Source of the DNA: Firmicutes bacterium HGW-Firmicutes-10
GTDB lineage: Bacteria > Bacillota_I > Bacilli_A > Erysipelotrichales > Erysipelotrichaceae
Assembly: GCA_002841605.1 (NCBI GenBank)
Contig: PHAF01000044.1
Coordinates: forward strand, 1-12,992
Direction of reading: 5' to 3'
DNA: 12,992 nucleotides
A program made the position numbers and the translations under genes. The notes under the pieces are model-generated. The model did no database searches, had not been told where the DNA came from, and worked only from the letters and a program-made list of their open reading frames with translations. Of the stretch, positions 11,481 to 12,992 are shown in pieces (position 1 is the first letter of the stretch; each line of letters begins with the position of its first letter).

Positions 11481-12334
11481 TTCAGCACCACCTTCGTATG
11501 TCTTGCCATGTGGCAATTAATATTGACGACCACCGGCATTGAAGCGATATGGGTAGGATAGTGTTCAATAAACACCCCCAACGCCGTCGTTTTTCCGCCC
11601 AGTCCCTGAGGACCGATGCCTAGATCGTTTATTTCTAATAGTAACTCTTTTTCCAGATTGGCATAACGCTCATCCGGATTTTCCTCACCGATTTCCCTGA
11701 ATAACGCTTTTTTCGCAAGTACGGCCGCATAATCCATGGTACCACCGACACCGACTCCGATGATCAATGGCGGACAGGCATTAGGACCGGCATTTTTGAC
11801 TGTGTCCAACACAAACTGTCGTACACCATTCAATCCCTCGGAAGGTTTGCACATCTTTAAGGCAGACATGTTTTCTGAACCAAAGCCTTTGGCCGCAACT
11901 TCAATGACGATTTCATCGCCATCAACGATGTCTGTATAAAGGATCGCAGGTGTGTTGTCTTTGGTGTTTTTACGATCAAAAATGGGATCATCCACGATCG
12001 ATTTTCGTAAATAACCGACATCGTAAGCTTCACGCACACCTTGATTGACCGCATCCCTAAGAGAACCGTCAACGATTTGCACCTGTTGGCCGATCGTCAT
12101 GCGTACCACGATCATTCCGGTATCCTGACACATAGGCAAGCGGTTTTCAGAAGCTGTATCACTGTTTTCCAAAAGGATCTTTAGGATATTCTTGGCAAGC
12201 CCGGCCTCTTCTTTATTCATATAAGCCTTAAGAGTTTCCTCCATTTTCGGACTGTATCTGTACTGAATCGACAAACACGCATCCTTGATGGCATCTTTAA
12301 TCTTCTCGGCTGTAATCTTCTTGGTTTTCATCAT
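11477..12334 (-). CDS. Class I fumarate hydratase, alpha subunit (iron-sulfur, N-terminal domain)
   Basis: The 285-aa alpha subunit of an oxygen-sensitive, [4Fe-4S] class I fumarase. The three cluster cysteines are seen in LPMCQDTG (~Cys69), NACPPLIIGVGVGGT (~Cys187) and NINCHMARH (~Cys274), counting from the ATG at 12334. GIGPQGLGGKTTALGV is another hallmark. A Met-Met pair (12334 and 12331) could each start translation; a GTG at 12340 would add two residues. No good Shine-Dalgarno is seen, but the start lies 38 nt inside the end of aspA, so coupling is likely. The stop overlaps the beta start by 4 nt. The split alpha/beta form is typical of anaerobes and archaea. Tartrate dehydratase alpha is the alternative. 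Confidence 0.9.
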   Translation of the reverse strand: MMKTKKITAEKIKDAIKDACLSIQYRYSPKMEETLKAYMNKEEAGLAKNILKILLENSDTASENRLPMCQDTGMIVVRMTIGQQVQIVDGSLRDAVNQGVREAYDVGYLRKSIVDDPIFDRKNTKDNTPAILYTDIVDGDEIVIEVAAKGFGSENMSALKMCKPSEGLNGVRQFVLDTVKNAGPNACPPLIIGVGVGGTMDYAAVLAKKALFREIGEENPDERYANLEKELLLEINDLGIGPQGLGGKTTALGVFIEHYPTHIASMPVVVNINCHMARHTKVVLK

Positions 12335-12992
12335 CTTCACGCTCGCTTTGCTCTTTGTTTTTCTTCAACAACAACTTGCGACCCGGAATTCCCGGTTTAG
12401 TCATAGTTTTCGCATTTAAAATTAAATCTAACTCTATCGGATCAATCAAATTGCTCTCCAATAGAATCTCCTTCAACTTACGATTCTCAAATAAGGCTTG
12501 CTTAGCCAAACGGGATGCCGTAGCATAGCCGATATGAGGAGCAACGGCCGTAATGGTACCGATGGAAATATCCACAAGTTCCTGACAACGGTCCACATTG
12601 GCCTCAATACCATCGATGGCATTGACACGCAAGGTATAGCAGGCATTGGTCAATGTTTCCAAAGATTCAAATATCTTATAAAACAGTACCGGCTCAAAGA
12701 CGTTGAGCTCTAGCTGTCCGGCTTCAGCGGCTTTCAATATGGTCAAATCATTACCGAAAACATTGAAACAAACCTGATTGACAACTTCCGCGATGACCGG
12801 ATTGATCTTGCCGGGCATGATCGATGATCCCGGCTGACGTTCAGGAAAACGGATTTCCCCAAAACCGGTCTTTGGACCGGAGGCCATCAGACGCAAATCA
12901 TTGGCCATCTTGGAAAGATTGACCGCCAACGTTTTTAATGAACTGGAAGCCCAGACAAAGGTATCGACATTGCGGGTAGAATCAACCAAATC
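12297..12992 (-). CDS. aspA: Aspartate ammonia-lyase, C-terminal part (5' truncated by window)
   Basis: The C-terminal ~231 codons of aspartase, which deaminates L-aspartate to fumarate and ammonia. The superfamily signature GSSIMPGKINPVI is intact, including the catalytic serine loop. Flanking residues separate AspA from FumC: DLVDSTRNVDTFV, NLSKMANDLRLMASGP, EVVNQVCFNVFGND and KAAEAGQLELNVFEPV are all aspartase-like. The family core ends at MTKPGIPG. After it comes an unusual, very charged tail of ~24 residues (RKLLLKKNKEQS, then acidic ending DYSRED), whose last codons overlap the fumarase alpha start. The frame is open to the right edge, so the start and any promoter lie outside. With the two fumarase genes it forms an overlapping operon aspartate to fumarate to malate. 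Confidence 0.93.
   Translation of the reverse strand, partial: DLVDSTRNVDTFVWASSSLKTLAVNLSKMANDLRLMASGPKTGFGEIRFPERQPGSSIMPGKINPVIAEVVNQVCFNVFGNDLTILKAAEAGQLELNVFEPVLFYKIFESLETLTNACYTLRVNAIDGIEANVDRCQELVDISIGTITAVAPHIGYATASRLAKQALFENRKLKEILLESNLIDPIELDLILNAKTMTKPGIPGRKLLLKKNKEQSEREDDENQEDYSRED

Noticed and set aside
12297..12992. Annotation as class II fumarase (FumC)
   Set aside because: The shared GSSIMPGK signature is present, but NPVIAEVVNQV and AAEAGQLELNVFEP are aspartase features, and a class I fumarase already follows.

Overview
The window comes from a low-to-mid-GC Gram-positive bacterium (Bacillota). Evidence is the strong AGGAGG-type Shine-Dalgarno sites, U-rich intrinsic terminators, lactose/cellobiose-type PTS proteins, an ECF sigma factor paired with an RsgI-like anti-sigma factor, and Bacillus-like PurB and aspartase sequences. 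A member of the Erysipelotrichia or a related class would fit, but that placement is only an impression. I see no insertion sequence, phage gene, CRISPR array, tRNA or rRNA.

Left part (1-3241, plus strand): the 3' end of purB and its terminator; an overlapping pair encoding an ECF sigma factor and an RsgI-like membrane anti-sigma factor, closed by a UUCG-loop terminator; a RimJ/RimL-type acetyltransferase; and a IIB-IIA pair of lactose/cellobiose PTS proteins with no membrane IIC partner. Middle (3218-7576): a minus-strand ArsC/LMW-phosphatase protein, a plus-strand GNAT acetyltransferase converging on and overlapping a minus-strand YcaQ/AlkX-type DNA glycosylase, then, divergently, an aldo/keto reductase followed by an AI-2E-family permease.

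Right part (7577-10950, plus strand): after a 317-nt non-coding leader come dhaK and dhaL, a terminator, a fresh promoter, a triosephosphate-isomerase-like gene and an RpiB-like gene. The last two look like the tetrose-phosphate isomerases EryH/LerI and EryI/DerI rather than housekeeping TPI and ribose-5-phosphate isomerase. With the DhaK-type kinase they would convert L-erythrulose (or a tetritol-derived ketotetrose) through L-erythrulose-1-phosphate and D-erythrulose-4-phosphate to D-erythrose-4-phosphate, feeding the pentose phosphate pathway. This is the most interesting functional prediction here. No tetritol dehydrogenase, transporter or regulator is visible, and DhaM is absent.

End (10918-12992, minus strand): a tightly overlapping operon aspA - fumarase alpha - fumarase beta, read from the right edge inward, converting aspartate to fumarate and malate. 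It shares a bidirectional terminator with the RpiB-like gene.

A recurring trait is promoters built on extended -10 elements (TGnTAnnAT) with poor -35 boxes. Several sit so close to the gene that the Shine-Dalgarno site lies at or near the predicted mRNA 5' end.
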